This document shows, piece after piece, positions 43,312 to 52,803 of a stretch of 64,000 nt of DNA. The stretch lies in contig CAVROX010000013.1 of assembly GCA_963722965.1 (NCBI GenBank), positions 1 to 64,000 of the forward strand, in the 5' to 3' direction. The translations under genes were made by a program, and so were the position numbers. The notes under the pieces were generated by a model, which did no database searches, was not told the origin of the DNA, and worked only from the letters and a program-made list of their open reading frames with translations. How positions within the stretch are numbered: position 1 is the first letter of the stretch; each line of letters starts with the position of its first letter. The DNA is from DATLSM01 sp963722965. GTDB taxonomy: Bacteria > Actinomycetota > Thermoleophilia > Solirubrobacterales > 70-9.

Positions 43312-44856
43312 TCAGCGCGGGGTCTTGCGCGCCGTGCCCACGACAAGCGAGGTTCCGGTCATCGCCGCGGGCTGGGGGATGCCGAGGAGCTCCAGCGCGG
43401 TCGGCGCCACATCGGCGAGGATCCCGTGGCTGCGCAGCTCTAGGCCCGCGGCGGTGAGGATCAGCGGAACTGGATTCAAAGAGTGCGCGGTATTCGGCGA
43501 GCCATCGGGCTCGAGCATGTGGTCGCAGTTGCCATGATCGGCGGTGATGATGCAGACCCCGCCGCGGGCGCTGACCGCCTCAACCACCTCGCCGAGGCAG
43601 TCATCGGTCTCCTCCACCGCCCGCACGGCCGCCGGGATCACCCCGGTATGGCCGACCATGTCGGGGTTGGCGAAGTTGATGATCCCGAACCGGTACTCGC
43701 CCCCCGACCAGCGGCTGGTGAAAGCGTCGGCGGCGGCGCGGGCGCTCATCTCGGGCTTGAAGTCATAGGTCGGCACCTCGCGAGGCGAGTCGACCAGCAG
43801 CCGCTCCTCCCCATCCCACTCCTGCTCGCGCCCGCCGTTGAAGAAGTAGGTGACGTGCGCGTACTTCTCGGTCTCGGCAACGTGCAGCTGACGGGCGCCT
43901 GCCGCAGAGATCGTCTCGGCCAGGGTCGTCTTCGGCCGCGCCTCCGGGAAGGCGACCGGATAGGGCCAGCCCTTGTGGTACTCGGTCATCGTCGTCAGCT
44001 CAAGCGGCGGAGCGCCGGCGCGGGAGAACTCCTCAAAGCCCGGCTCGGCGAGGGCCCGGGTCATCTGCCGGGCCCGGTCGGGGCGAAAGTTGATGAAGAT
44101 CGCGACGTCGCCCGCGGCGGCGCCGTCATAGTCGCCGATCACCGTCGGCTTGACGAACTCGTCGCTCTCCTCGCGCTCATAGGAGGCAGCGATCGCCGCC
44201 GCGGCGCTGGCCGCCCGCAGGCCCTCGGCGTGGACGATCGCATCGTAGGCGAGCTTGGTCCGCTCCCAGCGGGTGTCGCGGTCCATCGCAAAGTAGCGGC
44301 CGCTGACGGTCGCGATCGTCCCGGCGTGCCGAAGCCAGCGCTCCAGCTCGGCGAGGTACTCCCGGCCCCCGTGAGGGAGGGTGTCGCGGCCGTCGGTGAA
44401 GGCGTGAAAGACGAGGTCGGGCACGCCCTGATCGGAGGCCAGCTCCACGCAGGCCTCGATGTGCTCCCAGCCGGAGTGCACGCCCCCGTCGGAGACCAGG
44501 CCGAGCAGGTGCAGGCGCCCGCGCGGGCTGCTGCGGGCCCGCTCGCAGGCGCCCAGCAGCACCTCGTTCTCAAAGAAGCTGCCGTCGGCGATCGCCTCAT
44601 CGATCCGGGCCAGGTCCTGCTTGACGATCGCCCCGGCGCCGAGGTTGAGGTGGCCGACCTCGGAGTTGCCCATCTGCCCGTCGGGCAGGCCGACGTCGCG
44701 GCCCTGGGCGGAGAGTTCGGTATGCGGGAACTGCGACCAAAGACGGTCAAAGACGGGAGTCTGGGCGAGGGAGATCGCGTTGCCTGGGCCCGGCTCGGCC
44801 AGACCCCAGCCATCGAGGATGACCAGCGCCAGGGAGCTGGCCGGCAGATCGGTCAT
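43312..44856 (-). CDS. gpmI: 2,3-bisphosphoglycerate-independent phosphoglycerate mutase
   Basis: 514 residues, normal length. Metal-site and catalytic blocks: ALVILDGWGLAE at the N-terminus, MGNSEVGHLNLGAG (catalytic Ser), FHAFTDGRDTLPHGG, NFRPDRARQMTRAL, and FANPDMVGHTGV with ADHGNCDHML near the C-terminus. It interconverts 3- and 2-phosphoglycerate. The ATG overlaps the tpiA stop (ATGA). Confidence 0.97.
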   Translation of the reverse strand: MTDLPASSLALVILDGWGLAEPGPGNAISLAQTPVFDRLWSQFPHTELSAQGRDVGLPDGQMGNSEVGHLNLGAGAIVKQDLARIDEAIADGSFFENEVLLGACERARSSPRGRLHLLGLVSDGGVHSGWEHIEACVELASDQGVPDLVFHAFTDGRDTLPHGGREYLAELERWLRHAGTIATVSGRYFAMDRDTRWERTKLAYDAIVHAEGLRAASAAAAIAASYEREESDEFVKPTVIGDYDGAAAGDVAIFINFRPDRARQMTRALAEPGFEEFSRAGAPPLELTTMTEYHKGWPYPVAFPEARPKTTLAETISAAGARQLHVAETEKYAHVTYFFNGGREQEWDGEERLLVDSPREVPTYDFKPEMSARAAADAFTSRWSGGEYRFGIINFANPDMVGHTGVIPAAVRAVEETDDCLGEVVEAVSARGGVCIITADHGNCDHMLEPDGSPNTAHSLNPVPLILTAAGLELRSHGILADVAPTALELLGIPQPAAMTGTSLVVGTARKTPR

Positions 44857-45605
44857 CGGCTGCCCGCGACGATCGCGGCGAACTCAGCTGGGTCAAGGCT
44901 TGCGCCGCCGACCAGCGCCCCGTCGATGTTGGGTTGGGCCAAAAGCGCGGCCGCGTTTGCCGGCTTGACCGAGCCGCCGTAGATGATGCGGACCGCCTCG
45001 GCGGGTGCGCCGAGGTCCCTCAGCGTCTCGCGCAGGAAGGCGATCGCGGCCTCGGCCTGCTCGGGCGAGGCGGTGCGTCCGGTACCGATCGCCCAGATCG
45101 GCTCATAGGCCAAGACCAGCGTCGCGAGGTCCCGCGCGCCGACCGCGGCAAGGTCGGCCCGCAGCTGGCGCTCAAGCACCGCCTCGGTTTGGCCCGCGTC
45201 GCGCGCCGCCTCGGTCTCCCCGACGCAGAGGATCGGCTCAAGGCCCGCGGCAAGCGCCGCCGCCACCTTTCGCGCAAGCGCCTCATCGCTCTCGCAAAAG
45301 AGCTGGCGGCGCTCGGAGTGCCCGAGGATCACCGCATCGACCCCCGCCTCGACCAGCATCGCCGCCGAGATCTCACCGGTGAAGGCGCCGGCAGCGCCCT
45401 CGTGCATGTTCTGGGCAGCGACCCCCACGGCGCTGCCCCGCGAGCGCTCCACCACCTCGCCGATGGCAAGGAAGGGGGGACAGAGGACGACATCGGCGGC
45501 GGTTGCGGCGATCTGCGGCAGCAGGGAGTCGACGAACTCCGCGGCCTCAGCGACCGTCTTGTGCATCTTCCAGTTGGCGGCGATGTAGGGGGTTCGGTCA
45601 GGCAT
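44853..45605 (-). CDS. tpiA: Triosephosphate isomerase
   Basis: 250 residues from the ATG at 45605; the frame extends further upstream through pgk but family sequence starts at MPDRTPYIAANWKMHKTVAE. Active-site Lys in NWKMH, His in VILGHSERR, Glu in VLAYEPIWAIGTGRTA and the phosphate loop IIYGGSVKPANA are all present. Overlaps pgk by 8 bases and gpmI by 4. Confidence 0.97.
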   Translation of the reverse strand: MPDRTPYIAANWKMHKTVAEAAEFVDSLLPQIAATAADVVLCPPFLAIGEVVERSRGSAVGVAAQNMHEGAAGAFTGEISAAMLVEAGVDAVILGHSERRQLFCESDEALARKVAAALAAGLEPILCVGETEAARDAGQTEAVLERQLRADLAAVGARDLATLVLAYEPIWAIGTGRTASPEQAEAAIAFLRETLRDLGAPAEAVRIIYGGSVKPANAAALLAQPNIDGALVGGASLDPAEFAAIVAGSR

Positions 45606-46785
45606 CGAGCAGCGCCTCCACTCCCGGCAACTCCTTGCCCTCCAAAAGCTCCAAGGACGCGCCGCCGCCGGTCGATAGCCAGTCCACCTTCTCACCAAGC
45701 CCGAAATGCTGCAGTGCGGCGAGCGAGTCGCCGCCACCGACGACGGTGAGACCGGGTGCATCGGCCACCGCCGCGGCGACCGCGCGGGTCCCAGCCGCAA
45801 AGGGCTCCAGCTCAAAGGCACCCATCGGCCCGTTCCACAGCACCGTGCCGGCCCCGGCGATCGCCGCCGCGTAGGCGGCCGCGGTGCGCGGCCCGATGTC
45901 CAGACCCATCCAACCGTCGGGCACCCGGACCCCGTCGCTCTCCCGACGCTTCGCCGCGGCGTCAAAGTGCCTGCCCAGGCCGAGGTCGACCGGCAGCGCC
46001 AGCTCACAGCGCGAGCTCTCGGCCCGCTCCAGGGCCTCCGCCGCGAGCTCTACTCCCTCCTCCTCCAGCAGCGAGTCGCCGGTCTCGACTCCCTGGGCGG
46101 CGAAAAAGCTGAAGCACATCGCACCGCCGATCAGGATTGCGTCGGCGATCTCCATGAACCGATCGATCACGGCGATCTTCTCGGAGACCTTTGCGCCGCC
46201 GAGGACAACGACCAAAGGCCGCCGCGGCGCCTCGACCACCGCGCTCAGTTCCCTCACCTCGCGCTCGAGCAACAGGCCCGCGTAACCTGAGAGCAGACCA
46301 GCGACCCCGACGTTGCTGGCGTGGACGCGGTGGGCAACCCCGAAGGCGTCATCGACGTAGAGGTCGCCAAGCGCGGCGAGGGCTCCGGCCAACGCCGGGT
46401 CGTTCTCCTCCTCGCCGGGCTCAAAGCGCACGTTCTCCAGGAGCAGAATTTCCTCGGGCCCCAGGCCAGCAGCCATCCTCTCCACCTCCGCCCCGACGAC
46501 CGCCGGCGCCTGCTGAACCCTGGCGCCGAGCAGCTCGGCCAGCCTTACTCCCAGCGGCGCGACCGAGAGCGCCGGATCTGCTTTTCCCTTTGGCCGCCCC
46601 AGGTGGGTGACAAGCACCAGCGCCGCGCCGCGTTCGCGCAGCAGGCAAAGCGTCGGCAGCGCCGCTTTGATCCGCGAGTCATCGGCGACCCGGCCCCGAT
46701 CGAGGGGGACGTTGAAGTCGACCCTGACCAGGACCCGCCTGCCCGCGACGTCCGCATCGCGGACGCTTGCCTTCGAGAAGCCCAC
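45598..46785 (-). CDS. pgk: Phosphoglycerate kinase
   Basis: About 395 residues from the GTG at 46785 (GFSKASVRDADVAGRRVLVR); the open frame continues into gap, so the start was set by family length and the 11-base gap after gap. Signatures: RVDFNVPLDRGRVADDSRI, VTHLGRPKG, LLENVRFEPGEE, VLGGAKVSEK, LDIGPRT, WNGPMGAFE and VVGGGDSLAAL. Second gene of the glycolytic operon. Confidence 0.96.
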   Translation of the reverse strand: MGFSKASVRDADVAGRRVLVRVDFNVPLDRGRVADDSRIKAALPTLCLLRERGAALVLVTHLGRPKGKADPALSVAPLGVRLAELLGARVQQAPAVVGAEVERMAAGLGPEEILLLENVRFEPGEEENDPALAGALAALGDLYVDDAFGVAHRVHASNVGVAGLLSGYAGLLLEREVRELSAVVEAPRRPLVVVLGGAKVSEKIAVIDRFMEIADAILIGGAMCFSFFAAQGVETGDSLLEEEGVELAAEALERAESSRCELALPVDLGLGRHFDAAAKRRESDGVRVPDGWMGLDIGPRTAAAYAAAIAGAGTVLWNGPMGAFELEPFAAGTRAVAAAVADAPGLTVVGGGDSLAALQHFGLGEKVDWLSTGGGASLELLEGKELPGVEALLDA

Positions 46786-46796
46786 CGCCGCCGGGA

Positions 46797-47822
46797 TCAG
46801 GCGCTGGCGCCGACCGGCTCCAGCACCTTCGCCGCCAGCTCCACGCAGCGGTTGGAATATCCCCACTCGTTGTCATACCAGCTGACCACCTTGACCATGC
46901 GGCCGTCGCCGATCGTCATCGTCTGGCCCGCGTCGAAGATCGAGGAGTGGGGATCCCCGACGATGTCGGTGGAGACGATCGGGTCCTCGGTGTAGGAGAG
47001 GATGCCCGCCATCGAGCCCGCGGCGGCGGCGCTGAGCGCCGCGTTGACCTGCTCGGCGCTGACCGGCTCGGGGGTGGTGAAGACGAGGTCGACGACCGAC
47101 CCGGTCGCCACCGGCGCGCGCACCGCGATCCCGTTCAGCTTCCCGTTCAGCTCGGGCAGCACCAGGCCGACCGCCTTGGCGGCTCCGGTCGTGGTCGGGA
47201 TCAGGTTGATCGCCGCGGCCCGCGCTCGGCGGAGGTCCTTGTGCGGCATGTCCTGGAGGCGTTGGTCGGCGGTGTAGGCGTGGATCGTGGTCATCAGCCC
47301 CTGCTCGATCCCGAAGGCATCGTTTAGGACCTTGGCGATCGGAGCCAGGCAGTTGGTCGTGCAGGAGGCGTTGGAGATGATCTGGTGGCTTGTTGGGTCA
47401 TAGGCGGTGTCGAAGTTGACGCCGAGCGCCACGGTCACGTCGGGCTCCTTGGCGGGGGCGGTGATGATCACCTTCTTGGCGCCCGCCGCGAGGTGCTTGG
47501 CGGCGGCGTCGCGACCGGTGAACAGGCCGGTCGACTCGATCACGACGTCGACGCCGAGCTCGGCCCAGGGCAGGGAGGCTGGCTCGCGCTCGCTGAGCAC
47601 CCTGATCTCAGACCCATCGACCTTGATCGCTGCCTCCGCCGCCTCGACCGTTCCCGGAAAGCGCCCCAGGATCGAGTCGTACTTGAGTAGGTGGGCAAGG
47701 GTCGGCGGATCGGTGAGATCGTTGACGGCGAGGAACTCGAGGTCGGCCCCAGCCGCGTGGGCGGCGCGCAAGACGTTGCGCCCGATGCGCCCGAAACCGT
47801 TGATGGCGACTTTCACAGCCAT
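46797..47822 (-). CDS. gap: Glyceraldehyde-3-phosphate dehydrogenase
   Basis: 341 residues, normal length. NAD-binding N-terminus VAINGFGRIGRNVLRAA, catalytic Cys in SNASCTTNCLAPIAKVLND, RARAAAINLIPTTTGAAKAV and the C-terminal VSWYDNEWGYSNRCVELA. First of gap-pgk-tpiA-gpmI-tgt, all on the minus strand with short gaps or overlaps. Confidence 0.97.
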   Translation of the reverse strand: MAVKVAINGFGRIGRNVLRAAHAAGADLEFLAVNDLTDPPTLAHLLKYDSILGRFPGTVEAAEAAIKVDGSEIRVLSEREPASLPWAELGVDVVIESTGLFTGRDAAAKHLAAGAKKVIITAPAKEPDVTVALGVNFDTAYDPTSHQIISNASCTTNCLAPIAKVLNDAFGIEQGLMTTIHAYTADQRLQDMPHKDLRRARAAAINLIPTTTGAAKAVGLVLPELNGKLNGIAVRAPVATGSVVDLVFTTPEPVSAEQVNAALSAAAAGSMAGILSYTEDPIVSTDIVGDPHSSIFDAGQTMTIGDGRMVKVVSWYDNEWGYSNRCVELAAKVLEPVGASA

Positions 47823-47858
47823 GAAGTCAAGCCCTCCTGAGCTAGGTGTCCGTCGATG

Positions 47859-48221
47859 CTAGTCGTTGCCGATCGTAATCTCGATCTCATAACCATCTGG
47901 GTCCTTGAGAAACCCAGAGTATGAGCCCGAGCCGTGGGAGCGGCGCTCACCCGGCTCGGCGACGCTGAGGCCACCGGCGCGGATCCCGGATTCCCAGGCG
48001 GCTTTCACCGCGACGATCCCGGCCGCCGAGAAGCTGAGCAGCCCGAACCCCGGCTTGGGCTCGTGGTGGGCGGCGATGAAGAAGACCGGCTTGGCGATCC
48101 CCCAGCCGACCGTCTTGTCCTCCTCGAAATGGCGCCGCCAGCCGAGCGGCGCGAGCAGCGCGTCATAGAACGAGGAACTCCGGTCGAGGTCGGAGACCTC
48201 CAAGAGGACGTGATGCAACAC
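47859..48221 (-). CDS. VOC/glyoxalase-family protein
   Basis: 120 residues, GTG start. Typical single VOC module: LHHVLLEVSDLDRSSSFYDA, LLAPLGWRRHFEEDKTVGWG, and KDPDGYEIEITI with the metal-ligand Glu near the end. Likely a small metal-dependent lyase, dioxygenase or resistance protein; substrate unknown. Lies between gap and an ABC exporter. Confidence 0.88.
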   Translation of the reverse strand: MLHHVLLEVSDLDRSSSFYDALLAPLGWRRHFEEDKTVGWGIAKPVFFIAAHHEPKPGFGLLSFSAAGIVAVKAAWESGIRAGGLSVAEPGERRSHGSGSYSGFLKDPDGYEIEITIGND

Positions 48222-48289
48222 GGGACCGAGAGGCTATCGGTGCGGCTGGCCCGGGGGTCGTGCGACCCCCGGGCGATCGGTCGGCAGTT

Positions 48290-49054
48290 TCAACCCTCGC
48301 CCGGTGTCCAGCGGAAGAAGCGCATCGCGAGGAGCAGGCCGGCGATGCCCCAGAGGGCGACGATCGCGAGGTTGCTCCAGCTGACGCTGGGACCGCCGCC
48401 GACGGTGATGTAGGCGTCGAAAAATGCAACAAAGAAGTGGCGGATCGGGAACAGGTCGGCGAAGTGCAGGACGCCGCTGGGGAGTTCGTTTTCGGGGATA
48501 AAGACGCCGGAGAGGAAGTAGAGGGGAAAGAGCAGGGCGTTGACGATCGGGGCGGCGGCGTCCTGGGAGGGGATCGCCGCGGTCAGCGCGATCCCAAGAC
48601 AGCAAAACGAGGCGGCGCCGAGGACCACGGTCACCAGGATCGCCGGGATCCCATCCCAGGGAATCGGCACCGCGTAGAGAACTCGGCCGATCCCCGCCAG
48701 CAAGACCAGCATGATCACGGCGACGACGACCGAGTTGCCGACCCGCCCGGCGATGAAGACCCAGGGCGGCATCGGCGTCCCCCGGCTGCGCTTCAGCCGC
48801 CCGCCTTCACGGGCGATCACAAGCGACATCACGAGGGTCTGTACGGTCGAGGCGATCACCGAGAGCGCGATGATCGCCGGCACGTAATAGGTCGTCGCCT
48901 TGATCCCGCCGCGCACGTTCACGGTCTTGCCGCTGAAGGCGAGCGCGAGGATGACGAAGAGGACCACCGGGAACATCACGGTGAAGAAGACCGACGCGGG
49001 GTTGCGCCAGAAGGCCTTCTGGTCGTAGCGCAGTTGGTGCAGGAGGAGGCTCAC
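48290..49054 (-). CDS. ABC-2 type permease
   Basis: 254 residues with six helices: VFFTVMFPVVLFVILALAFS, TYYVPAIIALSVIASTVQTL, VVAVIMLVLLAGIGRVLYAV, CCLGIALTAAIPS, VNALLFPLYFLSGVFIPENE and LAIVALWGIAGLLLAMRFF. The FLSGVFIPENELP motif is diagnostic of DrrB/YhhJ-like drug or lipid exporters. Start overlaps the ATPase stop, forming a two-gene exporter. Confidence 0.92.
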   Translation of the reverse strand: MSLLLHQLRYDQKAFWRNPASVFFTVMFPVVLFVILALAFSGKTVNVRGGIKATTYYVPAIIALSVIASTVQTLVMSLVIAREGGRLKRSRGTPMPPWVFIAGRVGNSVVVAVIMLVLLAGIGRVLYAVPIPWDGIPAILVTVVLGAASFCCLGIALTAAIPSQDAAAPIVNALLFPLYFLSGVFIPENELPSGVLHFADLFPIRHFFVAFFDAYITVGGGPSVSWSNLAIVALWGIAGLLLAMRFFRWTPGEG

Positions 49055-49902
49055 GATTGCTCGGTCAGCTCCAGGTAGACGTCCTCGAGGCTGGGTCGGC
49101 TCACCTGTAGACCCTCGAGCTCCTCGCCCCGCTCCAGCGCCCGGCCGGTCAACTCGTGCAGGGTCTTCACCGGGGTGGTGGTCTGCATCGAGACCTCCTC
49201 GCCGTTGAGGCGATAGGAGATCCTGGTCGGCTGGTTTTCGCGGTTACCGAGATCCTCGGGGGTGCCGCGGGCGACGATCTCACCCCTGGCGATGATCGTC
49301 ACCCGGTCGGCGAGCCGCTGTGCCTCGTCCATGTAGTGGGTGGTGAGGAAGACGGTCTTGCCGAGCTCACGCAGGCCGGCGATCACCTCCCATGCCTGGC
49401 GGCGCGCCGAGGGATCAAAGCCGGTGGTCGGCTCGTCGAGGAAGAGCAGCTCTGGGTCGCCGACCAGCGCCATGCCGACGTCAAGGCGGCGCTGCTGGCC
49501 ACCGGAGAGGCGACTGGCGCGCTCCTCGGCCTTACCCTCCAGCCCGACGAGCGCAATTACCTCCTCGATCGATCGCGGCTGGTTGTAGTAACCGGCGTAG
49601 AGCGCGAGGGACTCGCGCACCGTCAGGTAGGGATCGAGCCGACAGCTCTGCAAGACGATCCCGATCCGCTCGCGCCACTGCCGTCCGGCCCGCTGCGGAT
49701 CCTCACCGAGCACCGAGACCTCCCCGCCGCTGCGCTCGCGGTAGCCCTCGAGGATCTCGACCGTGGTCGTCTTCCCGGCTCCGTTGGGGCCGAGGAAGGC
49801 AAAGACTTCACCGGTGTTGACCTCGAGGTCGATCCCCCGCACCGCTTCGGCGTCGCCATAGCTCTTGCGCAAGCCGCGGATGGAGATGGCAGGTTCAGAC
49901 AC
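49051..49902 (-). CDS. ABC transporter ATP-binding protein (DrrA-like)
   Basis: 283 residues. Walker A GPNGAGKTTT (about 34-43), Q-loop VLQSCRLDPYLTVRE, signature LSGGQQRRLDVGMAL, Walker B LLFLDEPTTGFDP and H-loop TTHYMDEA, followed by the C-terminal extension common in daunorubicin-type exporter ATPases. Pairs with the overlapping permease; the substrate is not known. It lies 68 bases downstream of rapZ. Confidence 0.95.
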   Translation of the reverse strand: MSEPAISIRGLRKSYGDAEAVRGIDLEVNTGEVFAFLGPNGAGKTTTVEILEGYRERSGGEVSVLGEDPQRAGRQWRERIGIVLQSCRLDPYLTVRESLALYAGYYNQPRSIEEVIALVGLEGKAEERASRLSGGQQRRLDVGMALVGDPELLFLDEPTTGFDPSARRQAWEVIAGLRELGKTVFLTTHYMDEAQRLADRVTIIARGEIVARGTPEDLGNRENQPTRISYRLNGEEVSMQTTTPVKTLHELTGRALERGEELEGLQVSRPSLEDVYLELTEQS

Positions 49903-49970
49903 AGGCCGCGCGATTTTATGTCGAGGCCAGCCGCGGTGAGGTTCGGCAATCCGACAGTTGCCGAATCGCC

Positions 49971-50835
49971 TCAGCCGTCGAGCTCGAGGTCTCGGTGCTT
50001 GACTCGAACCACTACGTCCTCGCGGCTGGCCAGGTCGCGGCGGATCCGGTCGGCGACCGTGACCGAGCGGTGGCGGCCGCCGGTGCAGCCGACCGCGATC
50101 GTCAGGTGGCTCTTGCCCTCGGCGACGTAGGCGGGAACCAGGAACTCCAAAAGCGGCAGCAGCCGCCCGTAGAACTCGCCAGCCAGCGTCCCCGACTCAA
50201 CGTAGGCGCGAACCTCCTCGTCGATCCCGGTCAGCGGCCGCAGATCATCGACGTAGTGAGGGTTGGGCAGGAAGCGCACGTCGAGGGTCAGGTCAGCATC
50301 GCGCGGCGGCCCGTTCTTGAAGCCAAAGGTGAGCAGGGTCAAGGCCAGCCTGCCGCTCTCCTCTTCGCCCAGCATCTCCTCGCGAATGCGCAGCCGCAGC
50401 TCGGCTCCGGTCAGGTCGCTGGTGTCCATCACCACGTCGGCGCGCTCCCGCAGCGGCGCAAGCAGCGCGCGCTCGGCACGGATTCCGTCGACGATCCGCC
50501 CTTCCGGCGCCAGCGGGATGGCGGCGACGGGTCTCCTTGTAGCGATCGAGCAGCGCCTCCTCGTTGGCCTCGAGGAAGAGGAGCTTCGGTGGCAGGCCAC
50601 CGGCCTCGAGGTCATCCAGCACCTGCAGCAGATCCTCGAAGTACTCGCCACCGCGAACGTCGGAGACGACGGCGGCGTGCTCCACCCCGCTGCCCTCGTG
50701 CCGGAAGAGCTCACCGAGGCTGTCGATCATTCGCGGCGGCAGGTTGTCGACGCAGAAGTAGCCCCCGTCCTCGAAGGCGGCGATCGCTTCTGACTTGCCG
50801 GCCCCCGAGTGGCCGGTGATGACGACGAGGTTCAC
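49971..50835 (-). CDS. rapZ: RNase adapter/nucleotide-binding protein RapZ (one extra base)
   Basis: About 287 residues when one extra base in the CCC near 50515-50517 (minus strand) is removed. GTG start MNLVVITGHSGAGKSEAIAA with P-loop GHSGAGKS, Walker-type DNLPPRMIDSLGEL, FLEANEEALLDRYKETRRRH, then after the correction PLAPEGRIVDGIRAE. TFGFKNGPPRDADLTLDVRF and IAVGCTGGRHRSV close the family signature. Sits 1 base after uvrC, the order seen in actinobacteria (uvrC-rapZ-...); yvcK and whiA, which usually follow, are absent here. Confidence 0.93.
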
Positions 50836-50836
50836 C

Positions 50837-52768
50837 TCATCCGGTCCTGTTGAGCTGCTCGTGGATCTCGCGGGCTACTTTGCCAGGTACGCCGGGCACC
50901 GCCTCGAGCTCCTCGCGGGAGGCGGCCAGAAACCGCTCTGGAGAGCCGAAATGTTGGAGAAGAGCGCGCTTGCGGACGGGACCGACCCCCCTCAGCTCGT
51001 CGAGCACCGAGCCGGTCATCGCCCGGTCTCGGCGACCGCGGTGGTGTTCGATCGCAAACCGGTGCGCCTCGTCGCGAACCCGCTGCAAGAGCTTCGAGGC
51101 CTCCGAGTCGGCGGGCAGGTCGATCGGTCCGCGGCGACCGGGCACGTAGACCTCCTCCAGCCGCTTCGCCAGGCTGATCACGGTGACGCCGAGCTCGGCG
51201 AAGGGGCGCAACGCGCGCATTCCGGCGGCGAGCTGGCCCTTGCCACCATCGATCACGACCAGCGAGGGCAACGAGGCGAAACTCTCGTCGCGCTCGGGGT
51301 CGTGGGGTGAGAGGTCGGCCTGCTCGAGGTAGCGGCCCATGCGTCGGGTCAGTACCTCCTCCATCGCGGCGAAGTCATCGGGGCCCACGTTGCCCGCTCC
51401 CGGCTTTTCACCGCGCACCCGAAACCGTCTGTAGTCCGCCTTCTTTGTCGCCCCCCCCTCAAAGACGACCATCGAGGCGACCGTGTGCTCCCCGCCAAGG
51501 TTGGAGATGTCAAACCCCTCGATCCGGACCGGCAGCTCCTCCATGCCGAGCGCCTCGCGGAGCAGCGCCAGGGACTCGACCCGGCGCTGGCGGCGGTGCT
51601 CGCGGCGGAGCCGATCCTGCTCGAGGGCGAGGCGGGCGTTGCGCTCGGCCAGCTCACGCAGGCGGCGCTTGTCGCCGCGCTCGGCCACCCGCACCTCGAC
51701 CGCGCCCCCGCGCCGCTCGCTGAGCGCCGTTTCGAGCACGCCGGCGCGCTCGCGCAGGTAGGGTCCGACGACCACCGTGCGTGGCATCGCCGGCGAGGCG
51801 GAGTAGTACTGGCCGATGAACTCCTCGGCAACCTCGGCCAGGCCCCGCTCGGCCTGGTTGTCGAGGTAGAAGCTCTGGCGCTCGGCGAGGATGCCGTCGC
51901 GAACCTGGAAGACCTGGGCGTTGGCATCGGCGCCCTCGGCGGCGACGCCGATCAGATCTGCGGTGCCGACCGAGCCGCCGGCGACGCGCTGGCGCTCGAA
52001 CAAGGAGTGGATCGCCTTGAGGCGATCGCGGTGCAGGGCCGCGCGCTCGAACTCGCGAGCGCCGGCAGCGACCTCCATCTTGCGCGTCTCCTCCCGCTCG
52101 ACCTGGCGGTAGCGGCCCGAGAGGAAGTCGACGATCGCGTCGATGTTGCGCCGGTACTCGGCGCGGTCGACGTAGCCGACGCACGGCGCCCCGCAGCGCT
52201 TGATGTAGTAGTCAAGACAGGGGCTGCCGGAGCGCCGGCCCGGCTCGACCCCCTCGCAGGTGCGGAACTGGAACAGCTTGCCCAGCAAGTCGAGGGTCTC
52301 CCGCACCCGCTTTGCGCTGGAGAAGGGGCCAAAGTAGGCACGGCCGGCTCGGTGCTTCTCGCGAGTGAAATAGACACGCGGGTAGTCCTCCTCGAGACTG
52401 ACAGCGACGTAGGGGTAGGACTTGTCGTCGCGGAGGCGGATGTTAAAACGCGGCCGGTGGCGCTTGATGAAGCTCTGCTCGGCGAGCAGAGCCTCGGCCT
52501 CGTTGGCGGTGACCAGGGTCTCGATCCGCTCGATGCGCGAGGTCAGCCGCGACTCCCCAGCGGAGAAATGGGAGGCGACCCGCTTGCGGATCGAGCGGGC
52601 CTTGCCGACGTACAGAAGCTCCTCGCCCTGCCCGTAGAAGAGGTAGACGCCAGGGGAGTCGGGCAGCGCGCGCCGCTGCTGGCCGACCCGCGCCAAGCGG
52701 GAGGCCTCGCCCTTGTCGTTGTCCTTGGCCACCGGGGACAAAGGGTAGGCTCCTGGCCAACCGGCCAA
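50837..52768 (-). CDS. uvrC: UvrABC system protein C
   Basis: 643 residues. GIY-YIG nuclease at about 35-110 (SPGVYLFYGQGEELLYVGKA), Cys-containing linker (CEGVEPGRRSGSPCLDYYIK, RCGAPCVGY), UVR motif region, and RNase-H-like C-terminal nuclease (RIEGFDISNLGGEHTVASMV, SLVVIDGGKGQL). A helix-hairpin-helix tail follows (LRGVGPVRKRALLQHFGSPE, AVPGVPGKVAREI). It makes the dual incisions in nucleotide excision repair. Divergent from the crotonase, 35 bases apart. Confidence 0.97.
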   Translation of the reverse strand: MAGWPGAYPLSPVAKDNDKGEASRLARVGQQRRALPDSPGVYLFYGQGEELLYVGKARSIRKRVASHFSAGESRLTSRIERIETLVTANEAEALLAEQSFIKRHRPRFNIRLRDDKSYPYVAVSLEEDYPRVYFTREKHRAGRAYFGPFSSAKRVRETLDLLGKLFQFRTCEGVEPGRRSGSPCLDYYIKRCGAPCVGYVDRAEYRRNIDAIVDFLSGRYRQVEREETRKMEVAAGAREFERAALHRDRLKAIHSLFERQRVAGGSVGTADLIGVAAEGADANAQVFQVRDGILAERQSFYLDNQAERGLAEVAEEFIGQYYSASPAMPRTVVVGPYLRERAGVLETALSERRGGAVEVRVAERGDKRRLRELAERNARLALEQDRLRREHRRQRRVESLALLREALGMEELPVRIEGFDISNLGGEHTVASMVVFEGGATKKADYRRFRVRGEKPGAGNVGPDDFAAMEEVLTRRMGRYLEQADLSPHDPERDESFASLPSLVVIDGGKGQLAAGMRALRPFAELGVTVISLAKRLEEVYVPGRRGPIDLPADSEASKLLQRVRDEAHRFAIEHHRGRRDRAMTGSVLDELRGVGPVRKRALLQHFGSPERFLAASREELEAVPGVPGKVAREIHEQLNRTG

Positions 52769-52803
52769 ACCGGCACCGAGAAGCCGCCGACACGGAGAGC
52801 GAG

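Noticed and set aside
49971..52768. Expected yvcK and whiA after rapZ
   Set aside because: The genes downstream of rapZ are an ABC exporter and a VOC protein; no YvcK or WhiA sequence was found in any frame there.
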